Position numbers and translations under genes: made by a program. Source: an uncultured Desulfotignum sp. (GTDB lineage Bacteria; Desulfobacterota; Desulfobacteria; Desulfobacterales; Desulfobacteraceae). From it: a stretch of DNA of 5,459 nucleotides. The notes below the pieces were generated by a model. It made no database searches. It saw only the letters and a list, made by a program, of their open reading frames with translations, and was not told the DNA's origin. Of the stretch, positions 1 to 5,405 are shown in pieces (within the stretch, counting starts at the first letter, position 1; each line of letters starts with the position of its first letter). The stretch is taken from positions 1 to 5,459 of the forward strand of contig CALGAJ010000101.1 in the NCBI GenBank assembly GCA_937951975.1, in the 5' to 3' direction.

Positions 1-1
1 C

Positions 2-55
2 AGAAACCTGTTCAACCAGGGGTGCATGGCCGTGGTGCACCGGGACGACAAATGA
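2..55 (+). CDS. C-terminal end of an unidentified upstream gene (partial)
   Basis: The reading frame starting at base 2 is open from the window edge to a TGA at 53-55 and encodes RNLFNQGCMAVVHRDDK. I prefer this frame because its composition looks protein-like and it stops just before the next gene, leaving a 32-base gap typical of an operon. The other two forward frames are also open here: one reaches a stop at 67-69, and the other runs on through the next gene. Seventeen residues are too few to name a family, so the product is unknown. The choice of frame is an inference. Confidence 0.45.
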   Translation, partial: RNLFNQGCMAVVHRDDK

Positions 56-87
56 CACCGGGAATATAAACAACAATATACACGACG

Positions 88-777
88 ATGAAAAAAGCCC
101 TCATGAACAACCGACCCATCAAAAAATGGCTGATGTTGCCGGCCCTCTTTTTCCTGGCCGGCCTGCTGTTGTCGAGCCCGGCTGCGGGCCAGGACCGGAA
201 CGCGCAAAAACTGGCGGACCTGGAAACCCGGATCTCCGCCTATACCGTCCAGCCCGGTTTCCCGGATGATGCTTACGGCCTGATCGTGGTAAACGCGGCC
301 CTGGAGGCCATCAAGGGAGAATCCGGCGGCATCGGGGCCTGCCTGGTGGACTCCCGCACGGGCCAGATGGTGGAAACCGGCCGCAACCGCCAGTTCACCA
401 CCTATTTCCGGAGTGACCTGCACGCGGAAATGGACCTGCTCAACCGGTATGAAGACCGGATGAAAAAGCCCCGTTCAGACGGAAAGGGCGGCAACCCCCG
501 GGAATGTCCCCACCTGGTGCTGATCTCGTCGGTGGAACCCTGCCCCATGTGCCTGACCCGGATCATCAATTCCGGGATCAAAACCGTGCTGTACGTGGTG
601 GAAGACAAACAGGGGGGCATGGTCACAAGGCTGGATCAGCTGCCCCCTTTCTGGCGGGAATTTGCCGCAGACCGGGAGTTCCGCCAGGCCGACTGCTCCC
701 CGGAACTCCGGCAGATCGCCCTGGACCTGTTCCATTTTTCCCACCGCGACTTTGCCAGAAACCGGAAAAAACCGTGA
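88..777 (+). CDS. Exported cytidine/guanine/tRNA-adenosine deaminase-fold protein
   Basis: This 229-residue protein carries the zinc signature of the cytidine deaminase superfamily. HAE at 112-114 supplies a zinc-binding His and the catalytic Glu114, and VEPCPMC at 149-155 supplies zinc ligands Cys152 and Cys155. HAE with PCPMC is the pattern of guanine deaminase and TadA-type enzymes rather than the CAE of free cytidine deaminases, so a hydrolytic deaminase of a purine or pyrimidine base is likely. The substrate cannot be read from the sequence. Unusually, the N-terminus is a typical Sec signal peptide: Lys/Arg-rich residues 1-13, a hydrophobic core at about 14-29, and a likely signal peptidase I site after AAG (32-34). 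The protein should therefore be periplasmic. It is longer than TadA (about 150-170 residues), with a roughly 60-residue C-terminal extension. There is no good Shine-Dalgarno before ATG 88. ATG 103 is an alternative that keeps the signal peptide. The methyltransferase gene follows after 36 bases. Fold assignment is strong; activity and substrate are open. Confidence 0.85.
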   Translation: MKKALMNNRPIKKWLMLPALFFLAGLLLSSPAAGQDRNAQKLADLETRISAYTVQPGFPDDAYGLIVVNAALEAIKGESGGIGACLVDSRTGQMVETGRNRQFTTYFRSDLHAEMDLLNRYEDRMKKPRSDGKGGNPRECPHLVLISSVEPCPMCLTRIINSGIKTVLYVVEDKQGGMVTRLDQLPPFWREFAADREFRQADCSPELRQIALDLFHFSHRDFARNRKKP

Positions 778-802
778 TGACAGAGATGAATTGGAAATTT
801 AC

Positions 803-807
803 AGGAG
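803..807 (+). promoter_or_regulatory. Shine-Dalgarno site of the methyltransferase gene
   Basis: AGGAG lies 6 bases before ATG 814 and is one of the best ribosome sites in the window. It fixes the methyltransferase start and supports independent ribosome loading inside the presumed operon. Confidence 0.8.
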
Positions 808-813
808 ACCCCC

Positions 814-1485
814 ATGCCCGACACCTTACCTGACAACCCCTATACCAATGACCGGGATGACCGGGAAGCCGCCCGGATGATGGACCATATCACCAAAACC
901 GTGTTTGCCCCCATCTACCCGGTCATGGCCGGACAGATCGCATCCATCCACGGCATCACCACAGGGACCTGCATCGATCTGGGGTCCGGTCCGGCCGCCC
1001 TGTCCATCAGCCTGGCAAAGGTCACGGACCTGTTGATCCATGCCGTGGACAAGTCCCCCCACAGCCATGCCATCGCCTGTGCCAACATCAGGGAGGCCGG
1101 CCTGGAACACCGGATCACTACCGTCCAGTCCGATGTCTGCACCCTGCCGTTTGAAAACGATTTTGCCGATCTCATCGTCTCCCGGGGATCCATGTTTTTC
1201 TGGGAGGACCTGACCGGGGCATTCAACGAGATTTACCGGGTGCTTGCGCCCGGGGGCAAAACCCACATCGGGGCCGGATTTGGAAACGCGGAGATCAAAA
1301 ACCGGATTTTCCGGCAGATGGCTGAAAAAAATGACCAGTGGGCTGAAAAAGTCCGGCAGCGCCGCAGCCCGGAAAACACCCGGCGGATTCTTTCTGCCCT
1401 GGACTGTTCCGATGCCTGGAACTATACCCTGACCCGGACTGAGATCGGTTTCTGGATTCACATCCAAAAGGACACCCCGTCATGA
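814..1485 (+). CDS. Class I SAM-dependent methyltransferase
   Basis: This 223-residue cytoplasmic protein has the Rossmann methyltransferase motifs in order. Motif I, IDLGSGPAA at 54-62, forms the SAM-binding glycine loop. An acidic residue at the end of strand 2 (Asp79 in AVDKS) should bind the ribose. SDVCTLPF at 106-113 and the motif IV-like stretch FADLIVSRGSMFFWEDL at 117-133 follow, then RVLAPGGK at 142-149, typical of the UbiE/Methyltransf_11 group. No membrane segment or targeting signal is visible. The methyl acceptor is unknown: small-molecule methyltransferases of this type act on quinones, metalloids and many other substrates. The start is set by a strong ribosome site. The gene sits 36 bases after the exported deaminase-like gene and 45 bases before the octaheme cytochrome, so co-transcription is likely. 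Methylation of a quinone or of a substrate linked to the cytochrome is conceivable, but nothing in the sequence demonstrates it. Confidence 0.88.
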   Translation: MPDTLPDNPYTNDRDDREAARMMDHITKTVFAPIYPVMAGQIASIHGITTGTCIDLGSGPAALSISLAKVTDLLIHAVDKSPHSHAIACANIREAGLEHRITTVQSDVCTLPFENDFADLIVSRGSMFFWEDLTGAFNEIYRVLAPGGKTHIGAGFGNAEIKNRIFRQMAEKNDQWAEKVRQRRSPENTRRILSALDCSDAWNYTLTRTEIGFWIHIQKDTPS

Positions 1486-1526
1486 AAACCGATCTGCATC
1501 TGAAAAAAACTGGTAACCAGACATAA
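1482..1526 (+). CDS. 14-codon mini-ORF coupling methyltransferase and cytochrome genes (tentative)
   Basis: An ATG at 1482 overlaps the methyltransferase stop in an ATGA arrangement and opens a 14-codon frame, MKTDLHLKKTGNQT, ending with TAA at 1524-1526. The cytochrome ATG follows 4 bases later. The cytochrome start has no convincing Shine-Dalgarno, so ribosomes ending at 1526 could re-initiate at 1531, making this a translational coupler. It may equally be chance, since ATGA overlaps are common and the peptide has no recognisable domain. The arrangement is seen directly; the function is inferred. Confidence 0.3.
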   Translation: MKTDLHLKKTGNQT

Positions 1527-1530
1527 TACT

Positions 1531-4011
1531 ATGAAACCAATATCTGATACACTTTTCCGTCTATCACTCAGGTGCCTTATGGCCGCCATTTTCTGCCTTC
1601 TGGTATTCCCTCCGGCATGGGCCGTCACTGACACCTGCCCGCCGTTTTACCTGCGGACCGATACCGGCGCAATCATAAACCCCATGACCGGGGAAAATGC
1701 GGACCAGCCCTTTTCCACCCGACAGACCTGCGGGGCCTGTCATGATGTGGACACCATCTCCAAAGGCTACCATTTCATGATGGACTGGGACAAGGCCGGC
1801 GACACAAAGTTTGCCGGCACGGACACCCCCTGGCTGGTGTCCACGGGCCTGACCGGAAACCTTATCACTTACGGGTTTTTCCAGCTGGCCAAAAAGCACA
1901 ACACCCATCCGGACCAGATCGACCTGAGCGCGTTTGATTTTGTGGCAAGGGTCCCGGAATCCAAAGGCGGATACCAGAAACCCGGGTGCGCCGGGTGCCA
2001 TGCCGGCGGGGGCCTGCTGGAGTTTGACCGGGACGGGCAGCGGTATGACCGCCGCCTGGCTCAAAATCCGGAACTGGCCGGCACCCTGGACGGGGATTAT
2101 TACCAGAGCCGGTGGGACGAAACCGGCGTGATCGAGCCGGACTGCTTTTTCTGCCACGGCAGCCGGTACCATATCCAGAAACGGATCACCCAGATCAAGC
2201 ATTTGAACTTCAAATGGGCCGGGGTGGCCGCCGCCGGCATCGGCCAGGTGCACGGCCGGGTCAGTGAGGGAGAGGTGCCCTCTGTGGTCTACAACAAACG
2301 GCTGTTCAATGAGGACGGCACCTTTTACCTGCCGGACATGGTGTTCCGGCCGGAGGCAAAAAACTGCCTGATCTGCCATGAATCCATCGAACTGGGCAAA
2401 CGGGGAAACTCCTGGGCCGACCCCCTGAACCCGGATGTGCATCACCTGGCCGGACTCACCTGTATCGACTGCCACACCGGGGACATCCGCCACAATTTCG
2501 CCAAGGGCAATGCCATGGACAACCTGGTGGCCCCGGAACTGGACAACACCATGCGCTCCTGCCGCGACTGCCACACCGAAGGCTACCGGGGTGCCACCCG
2601 GATGCGACATGACACCATCCGGAAAGACCACCTGGACAAGCTGTCCTGTGAGGCCTGCCATATCCCTGCGCTGCACCGCACGGCCGGCGGGGCCATGTTC
2701 CTGAACACCGGGATTTTCGGCAAATACGGGCAGGGGGATACCCGCCGGTTCGGTTCCCCTGATACCTGGAAACCCGCCTACATCATCCGGGCCAAAGACA
2801 AAGACGGGATCCCGAGGATCACCCCGGTGAATCCCATGCTCAACACCCTGTTCACCAACCTGGATGAGGACGGCATCTATTACCCGCTGTTCCTGTCCGA
2901 GGTGGAAACCGCCCATGAACAGTGTAAAGATCAGATGAGCGACCGGGAAATCCCGTATGATTTTCACCGCAAAGACGATATCGTGGCCATGCTGGAAACC
3001 CTGACCGATACTTTGGCCGGAAACCAGCGGTTTTCATCGGTGAATCCGGTATTTCACACCGGCGGCAACCTCTATTTTCTGGCAGACAGGTCTGCTGAGG
3101 AGACCGCACCAGGATCTGAAACGACATCCGGCTCATCATCCGATTCCGGCCCGAAATCACAAGACACCCGGCTGGTGGTCCAGGCGGATACCACCTGGGT
3201 CAGCCGGCTCCCCTATTATTCCATCAGCCACAACGTGGCCCCGGCAGATCAGGCTTTGGGCAGCGGCGGGTGCACGGACTGCCATGCCAAAGACGCGCAC
3301 CTGTTCAGCGGGCCCGTGGTGACCGATTATTTCGGGGATGACGGCCGGCCGGTCACCGTGTCCATGGCCCGGTTCATGGGGCTGCCGGAGTCGGTTGAGC
3401 CGGTCAACCGCCTGTTCAGCCTGTTTCTGAAAACCGGCCCCTGGGTTTTGGGGACAGGGATGCTGCTCCTCCTGGCCGCCGGAACCTGGCTGGTTTTTTT
3501 CAGTCCCTCCGGACCCCATGACACGGGCATCTCCAGGCTGAGCCCCGCAGGCATGTCGGTGTTCATCTGCTTTCTCTTTGCCCACACCCTGCTGATCATG
3601 GACACCGGGTTTTTACGGTCAGTGACCCAGACCCTGGCGGAAATGGCACCCTGGCTTGGGCCGTTGTCGGCTTTCATTACGGTGGCCGGGTATTTTTATC
3701 TGGTTCACACCCGGGTCCGGCACCGGTGTATCTCTGTTGGATTACACCTTTCCGGCGCCGGCACGGTGATCACGGGCATTCTTTTATGGATACGCGCGCC
3801 TTTCAACAGCACTACTTTGTTCCTGATTTCCATGATCCACGGCATTTTTGCGGTTGCCATCACCGGACTGCTGGGGTATTTTCTGTTAACAATGCGCCGT
3901 GAGAATGAACCGGGCCAATCCAGCGGGCCGGCCCAGAACCGACCAGGCCCGGATAAGCCGGGCCCGGACAAACCAGGGCCGTCAAACAGAGAACCAGAGA
4001 AATCGGCATGA
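1531..4011 (+). CDS. Octaheme cytochrome c fused to a five-helix membrane (putative cytochrome b) domain
   Basis: This 826-residue protein has a Sec signal peptide at 1-31 (hydrophobic core about 17-28, cleavage after AWA). Eight CXXCH heme-c sites begin at Cys67, 153, 205, 279, 311, 344, 373 and 581. Many further His residues (for example 81, 123, 126, 214, 224, 304, 305, 360, 367) can be distal ligands. A Ser/Thr/Gly-rich linker at about 521-546 separates the first seven hemes from the eighth. Five hydrophobic helices follow at about 636-658, 674-693, 707-726, 735-754 and 762-786. Arg/His-rich loops after helices 3 and 5 put the C-terminus in the cytoplasm and the hemes in the periplasm. 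The tail at 788-826 is Pro-rich. The likely role is electron transfer between the membrane quinone pool and periplasmic partners. Heme-module-plus-membrane-b fusions such as Geobacter CbcL are known with this layout, but I cannot claim homology. Direction, partner and terminal substrate are unknown. ATG 1579 is an alternative, less likely start. Confidence 0.9.
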   Translation: MKPISDTLFRLSLRCLMAAIFCLLVFPPAWAVTDTCPPFYLRTDTGAIINPMTGENADQPFSTRQTCGACHDVDTISKGYHFMMDWDKAGDTKFAGTDTPWLVSTGLTGNLITYGFFQLAKKHNTHPDQIDLSAFDFVARVPESKGGYQKPGCAGCHAGGGLLEFDRDGQRYDRRLAQNPELAGTLDGDYYQSRWDETGVIEPDCFFCHGSRYHIQKRITQIKHLNFKWAGVAAAGIGQVHGRVSEGEVPSVVYNKRLFNEDGTFYLPDMVFRPEAKNCLICHESIELGKRGNSWADPLNPDVHHLAGLTCIDCHTGDIRHNFAKGNAMDNLVAPELDNTMRSCRDCHTEGYRGATRMRHDTIRKDHLDKLSCEACHIPALHRTAGGAMFLNTGIFGKYGQGDTRRFGSPDTWKPAYIIRAKDKDGIPRITPVNPMLNTLFTNLDEDGIYYPLFLSEVETAHEQCKDQMSDREIPYDFHRKDDIVAMLETLTDTLAGNQRFSSVNPVFHTGGNLYFLADRSAEETAPGSETTSGSSSDSGPKSQDTRLVVQADTTWVSRLPYYSISHNVAPADQALGSGGCTDCHAKDAHLFSGPVVTDYFGDDGRPVTVSMARFMGLPESVEPVNRLFSLFLKTGPWVLGTGMLLLLAAGTWLVFFSPSGPHDTGISRLSPAGMSVFICFLFAHTLLIMDTGFLRSVTQTLAEMAPWLGPLSAFITVAGYFYLVHTRVRHRCISVGLHLSGAGTVITGILLWIRAPFNSTTLFLISMIHGIFAVAITGLLGYFLLTMRRENEPGQSSGPAQNRPGPDKPGPDKPGPSNREPEKSA
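3943..3981 (+). repeat. Tandem 15-bp repeat encoding PGPDK units in the cytochrome tail
   Basis: Two 15-base units (3943-3957 and 3958-3972) differ at a few third-codon positions, and a third partial unit covers 3973-3981. They encode PGPDK-PGPDK-PGP at residues 805-817, a Pro/Lys-rich tail placed in the cytoplasm by the predicted topology. Silent differences between units suggest the repeat is not a very recent duplication. Confidence 0.8.
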
Positions 4012-4412
4012 GTGACAGAAAACAGACCCAACGTCCCCCGGACACCCGGATGGGACGAACCGCTGACCGCCCCTACTGGATCTGGATGACATCCATTTTC
4101 ATCCGGGCCCTCCACCAGGTGGGAGCGGCCGTGTTTCTGGCCGTGTTTCTGCTGCCCGGACCGCCGGATCTGCCGCTCTTTTACCTGGTCCTGGCCGCTG
4201 TCACCGGCGTGCTGCTCATGACCACGGAAATGCTGCGCCACCGGCAGCTTTTGCGGGAACCGGCCGGCCTGACCACGTTGGTAAAACTGGTGCTCATGGG
4301 AATGGCGGTTCACGGTTGGCTTCCGGCAGCGCCGGCCATGCTGGCCGCCTTTGTCCTGGCAGCGTTTTTCGCCCATGCGCCCAAACATATCCGGCATCTG
4401 CGGCTGTTCTGA
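4008..4412 (+). CDS. Small four-helix membrane protein, probable partner of the octaheme cytochrome
   Basis: The family is not recognised. The 134-residue protein has a basic N-terminus (1-22) and hydrophobic helices at about 28-49, 57-74, 88-104 and 107-123. The loop between helices 2 and 3 (MLRHRQLLREP) and the C-terminal end (HAPKHIRHLRLF) are Arg/His-rich. This predicts an inner-membrane protein with both termini in the cytoplasm. Histidines lie in or at the edges of helices (36, 78, 102, 123) and in the tail (127, 130), so heme b or quinone binding is possible but unproven. The ATG overlaps the cytochrome stop in an ATGA arrangement, which implies translational coupling and roughly matched synthesis. 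That is the main reason to consider it a subunit of the same complex. A weak purine-rich stretch at about 3993-3998 lies upstream. Helices 1 and 2 contain an AVFL-AVFL duplication near residues 41-48. Confidence 0.8.
   Translation: MSDRKQTQRPPDTRMGRTADRPYWIWMTSIFIRALHQVGAAVFLAVFLLPGPPDLPLFYLVLAAVTGVLLMTTEMLRHRQLLREPAGLTTLVKLVLMGMAVHGWLPAAPAMLAAFVLAAFFAHAPKHIRHLRLF
4127..4151 (+). repeat. Perfect 12-bp tandem duplication inside the small membrane protein gene
   Basis: GCCGTGTTTCTG occurs twice in direct succession (4128-4139, 4140-4151), preceded by a G that extends the identity by one base. It keeps frame and encodes AVFL twice in the first membrane helix. Identity at every base, including third positions, fits a recent slippage duplication that lengthened the helix by about one turn. 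Confidence 0.85.
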
Positions 4413-4418
4413 CCGGCA

Positions 4419-4447
4419 TTGAAACCAGCCCGGAAAAAAGATATACT
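4419..4447 (+). promoter_or_regulatory. Sigma70-type promoter of the glutaredoxin-like gene
   Basis: TTGAAA at 4419-4424 and TATACT at 4442-4447 are separated by exactly 17 bases; each hexamer matches the consensus at five of six positions. Transcription would start near 4454, giving a leader of roughly 20 bases. This marks the glutaredoxin-like gene as a unit separate from the cytochrome operon, although no clear terminator lies between them, so read-through may add to its expression. Confidence 0.65.
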
Positions 4448-4467
4448 CCATCCAAAAATAATTAAAT

Positions 4468-4471
4468 GAGG
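4468..4471 (+). promoter_or_regulatory. Shine-Dalgarno site of the glutaredoxin-like gene
   Basis: GAGG sits 5 bases before ATG 4477 and supports that start. An overlapping ATG at 4466 opens only a five-codon frame and is dismissed. Confidence 0.65.
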
Positions 4472-4476
4472 TTCAC

Positions 4477-4734
4477 ATGTTAACTGTTTATGCGGCGGCC
4501 TGGTGCCCCCACTGCACCATGACCGTCGAATTCTTGAAAAAGCACGGCATTGCATTCACCTATGTTGAAATCGAAGACCAGCCCCAAGACGTCATTGATA
4601 AAATCATCCAGGTCAACGGCGGAGACGACTGGGTGGTGCCCACTTTGGAATACAACGGCAAATGGCGGAAAGGCCGATTTTACAACGAACTGTCGCTGCT
4701 TTCCGACCTTCAGGCCTTAGGGGTGCCCGTCTGA
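4477..4734 (+). CDS. Glutaredoxin/mycoredoxin-like thiol oxidoreductase (CPHC)
   Basis: This 85-residue protein has a thioredoxin fold in its minimal glutaredoxin form. Strand 1 (LTVYAAAWC) runs into the active-site CPHC at 10-13, followed by a helix and a second strand (FTYVEIED, 27-34). The cis-proline motif is WVVPTL at 52-57 with Pro55. The NGGDDWVVPT stretch resembles the NGG..TVPT pattern of mycoredoxins and NrdH-like proteins more than classical glutaredoxins, because the C-terminal GG glutathione-binding motif is absent. No signal peptide is present, so it acts in the cytoplasm, probably reducing disulfides or mixed disulfides. Its reductant (thioredoxin reductase or a low-molecular-weight thiol) cannot be told from the sequence. 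It has its own promoter and ribosome site. No functional link with the cytochrome operon is evident beyond adjacency. Confidence 0.88.
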   Translation: MLTVYAAAWCPHCTMTVEFLKKHGIAFTYVEIEDQPQDVIDKIIQVNGGDDWVVPTLEYNGKWRKGRFYNELSLLSDLQALGVPV

Positions 4735-4794
4735 TTAACTGCTTTTGCCGCTCTTTGATGAAGGGCGCGACTGTCTGTCATTTTAACTTCCTGC

Positions 4795-4821
4795 TTGACA
4801 CCTGACCGGGCAACGTATTAT
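4795..4821 (+). promoter_or_regulatory. Promoter of the ModE-like gene (predicts a leaderless mRNA)
   Basis: A perfect TTGACA at 4795-4800 is followed after 15 bases by TATTAT at 4816-4821. The spacing is short of the optimal 17, but both hexamers are strong. Transcription would start around 4827-4830, only a few bases before ATG 4832, and the intervening bases contain no Shine-Dalgarno. The message may therefore be leaderless or nearly so. Confidence 0.5.
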
Positions 4822-4831
4822 CACCCCTGAC

Positions 4832-5179
4832 ATGGGGAACACACACGAAAAACTGCGGATCAAGATCTGGATCGAGTGCGACACCGGGGATTCCATCTTC
4901 GGGGAAGGACAGATGCGCATCCTGGAAACCATCCAGGAGCAGGGGTCCATCAACGCGGCGGCCAAAACCCTGAAAATGGGGTACCGGTCCATGTGGGGCC
5001 GGTTGCGGAAAATGGAAAAACGGCTGGGCAAACCGTTGCTGGAACGTCACAAAGGCGGGGCAGAGGGGGGCCATTCCGACCTGACGCCCGAGGCCATTGA
5101 GATGATCGAGAAATTCAAACGACTGCGACGGGAGATCACCGACGCATCGGAAACCATTTTCAGGCAAATTTACCATTAG
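4832..5179 (+). CDS. ModE-type winged-helix regulator without TOBE domain
   Basis: This 115-residue protein matches the N-terminal DNA-binding domain of ModE. KIWIECDTGDSIFGEGQMRIL at 11-31 is the usual opening of the family, written here in key parts KIWIE (11-15) and FGEG (23-26). The helix-turn-helix follows with GSINAAAKTLKMGYRSMW at 38-55, then the wing segment LERHKGGAEGG at 70-80 and LTPEA at 84-88. Full-length ModE has about 260 residues, with two C-terminal TOBE/Mop domains that bind molybdate. These are absent here, so any metal sensing must come from elsewhere or is lost. The conserved block forces a start at 4832: ATG 4913 has a nearby GGAAGG but would delete about a quarter of the domain, and no other start codon lies in frame after the upstream stop at 4796. 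The gene precedes a molybdenum-hydroxylase subunit and probably regulates it. Confidence 0.88.
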   Translation: MGNTHEKLRIKIWIECDTGDSIFGEGQMRILETIQEQGSINAAAKTLKMGYRSMWGRLRKMEKRLGKPLLERHKGGAEGGHSDLTPEAIEMIEKFKRLRREITDASETIFRQIYH

Positions 5180-5321
5180 ATGGTATTAAAAGTTCACTAT
5201 GGAAAACAAATGCCGCTCCTTTCGCATACCCCGGCCGCTTGGAAGCCACCTCCCCGGCGGAACGCCTGAAACTCTTTAAACCCGCATCATTCGGCCAAAA
5301 GAGAGAGCTGATTTTTTACCC

Positions 5322-5357
5322 ATCGTTATGTTTCTGTTGACATATGAATATCCCGAT
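5322..5357 (+). promoter_or_regulatory. Candidate ModE-like operator (imperfect ATCG...CGAT dyad)
   Basis: ATCGTTATGT at 5322-5331 faces ATATCCCGAT at 5348-5357. The arms agree at 7 of 10 positions as an inverted repeat with a 16-base centre. The left arm resembles the half-site of classical ModE operators (ATCGYTATATA). The central gap is longer than in the Escherichia coli site, and the right arm is degenerate. The dyad overlaps the TTGACA at 5337-5342, where a regulator could block or help RNA polymerase. It is a candidate only. Confidence 0.3.
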
Positions 5358-5365
5358 GATAGACA
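5337..5365 (+). promoter_or_regulatory. Candidate promoter of the Mo-hydroxylase operon
   Basis: A perfect TTGACA at 5337-5342 is followed 17 bases later by TAGACA at 5360-5365, a poor -10 with three matches. A good -35 with a weak -10 would fit a promoter needing an activator. The leader would be about 40 bases. Confidence 0.35.
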
Positions 5366-5397
5366 GCATGGTGAAAGTGGCCTCATGTCTTAAGATA

Positions 5398-5405
5398 AGG
5401 GAGAG
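5398..5405 (+). promoter_or_regulatory. Shine-Dalgarno site of the FAD-subunit gene
   Basis: AGGGAGAG lies 6 bases before ATG 5412, a strong ribosome site that fixes this start at the window edge. Confidence 0.75.

Noticed and set aside
52..82. Possible promoter before the deaminase-like gene (ATGACA 52-57, TATACA 77-82)
   Set aside because: The spacing of 19 is long, and the start of transcription would fall on or after ATG 88. It would work only with ATG 103 as the start. The support is too weak to list.
138..162. GCCGGCC/GGCCGGC hairpin with an 11-base loop
   Set aside because: It lies inside the signal-peptide codons and is explained by repeated GCC-GGC use. There is no T-run and no regulatory context.
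826..1467. 213-codon minus-strand open frame over the methyltransferase gene
   Set aside because: It mirrors the methyltransferase almost exactly, has low-complexity Gly/Asp composition and no ribosome site. The plus strand has all the methyltransferase motifs.
1564..2967. 467-codon open frame on the minus strand inside the cytochrome gene
   Set aside because: It is a shadow of a GC-rich coding region. The opposite strand has eight CXXCH motifs, a signal peptide and membrane helices, and the minus-frame translation is rich in Gly, Val and Pro with no recognisable domain.
4750..4785. Possible terminator after the glutaredoxin-like gene
   Set aside because: The best stem around CTCTTT-GATG-AAGGGC is short, with G-T pairs and a mismatch, and the T-rich stretch is more than 10 bases away.
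4913..5179. Alternative start of the ModE-like protein at ATG 4913 with GGAAGG upstream
   Set aside because: This start would remove the conserved KIWIE...FGEG segment typical of ModE domains, so the purine-rich stretch is more likely coincidental coding sequence.
5281..5320. T6 run at 5312-5317 as a terminator of the ModE-like gene
   Set aside because: No stable hairpin precedes the T run; the nearest complementary bases give at most a 3-base stem.
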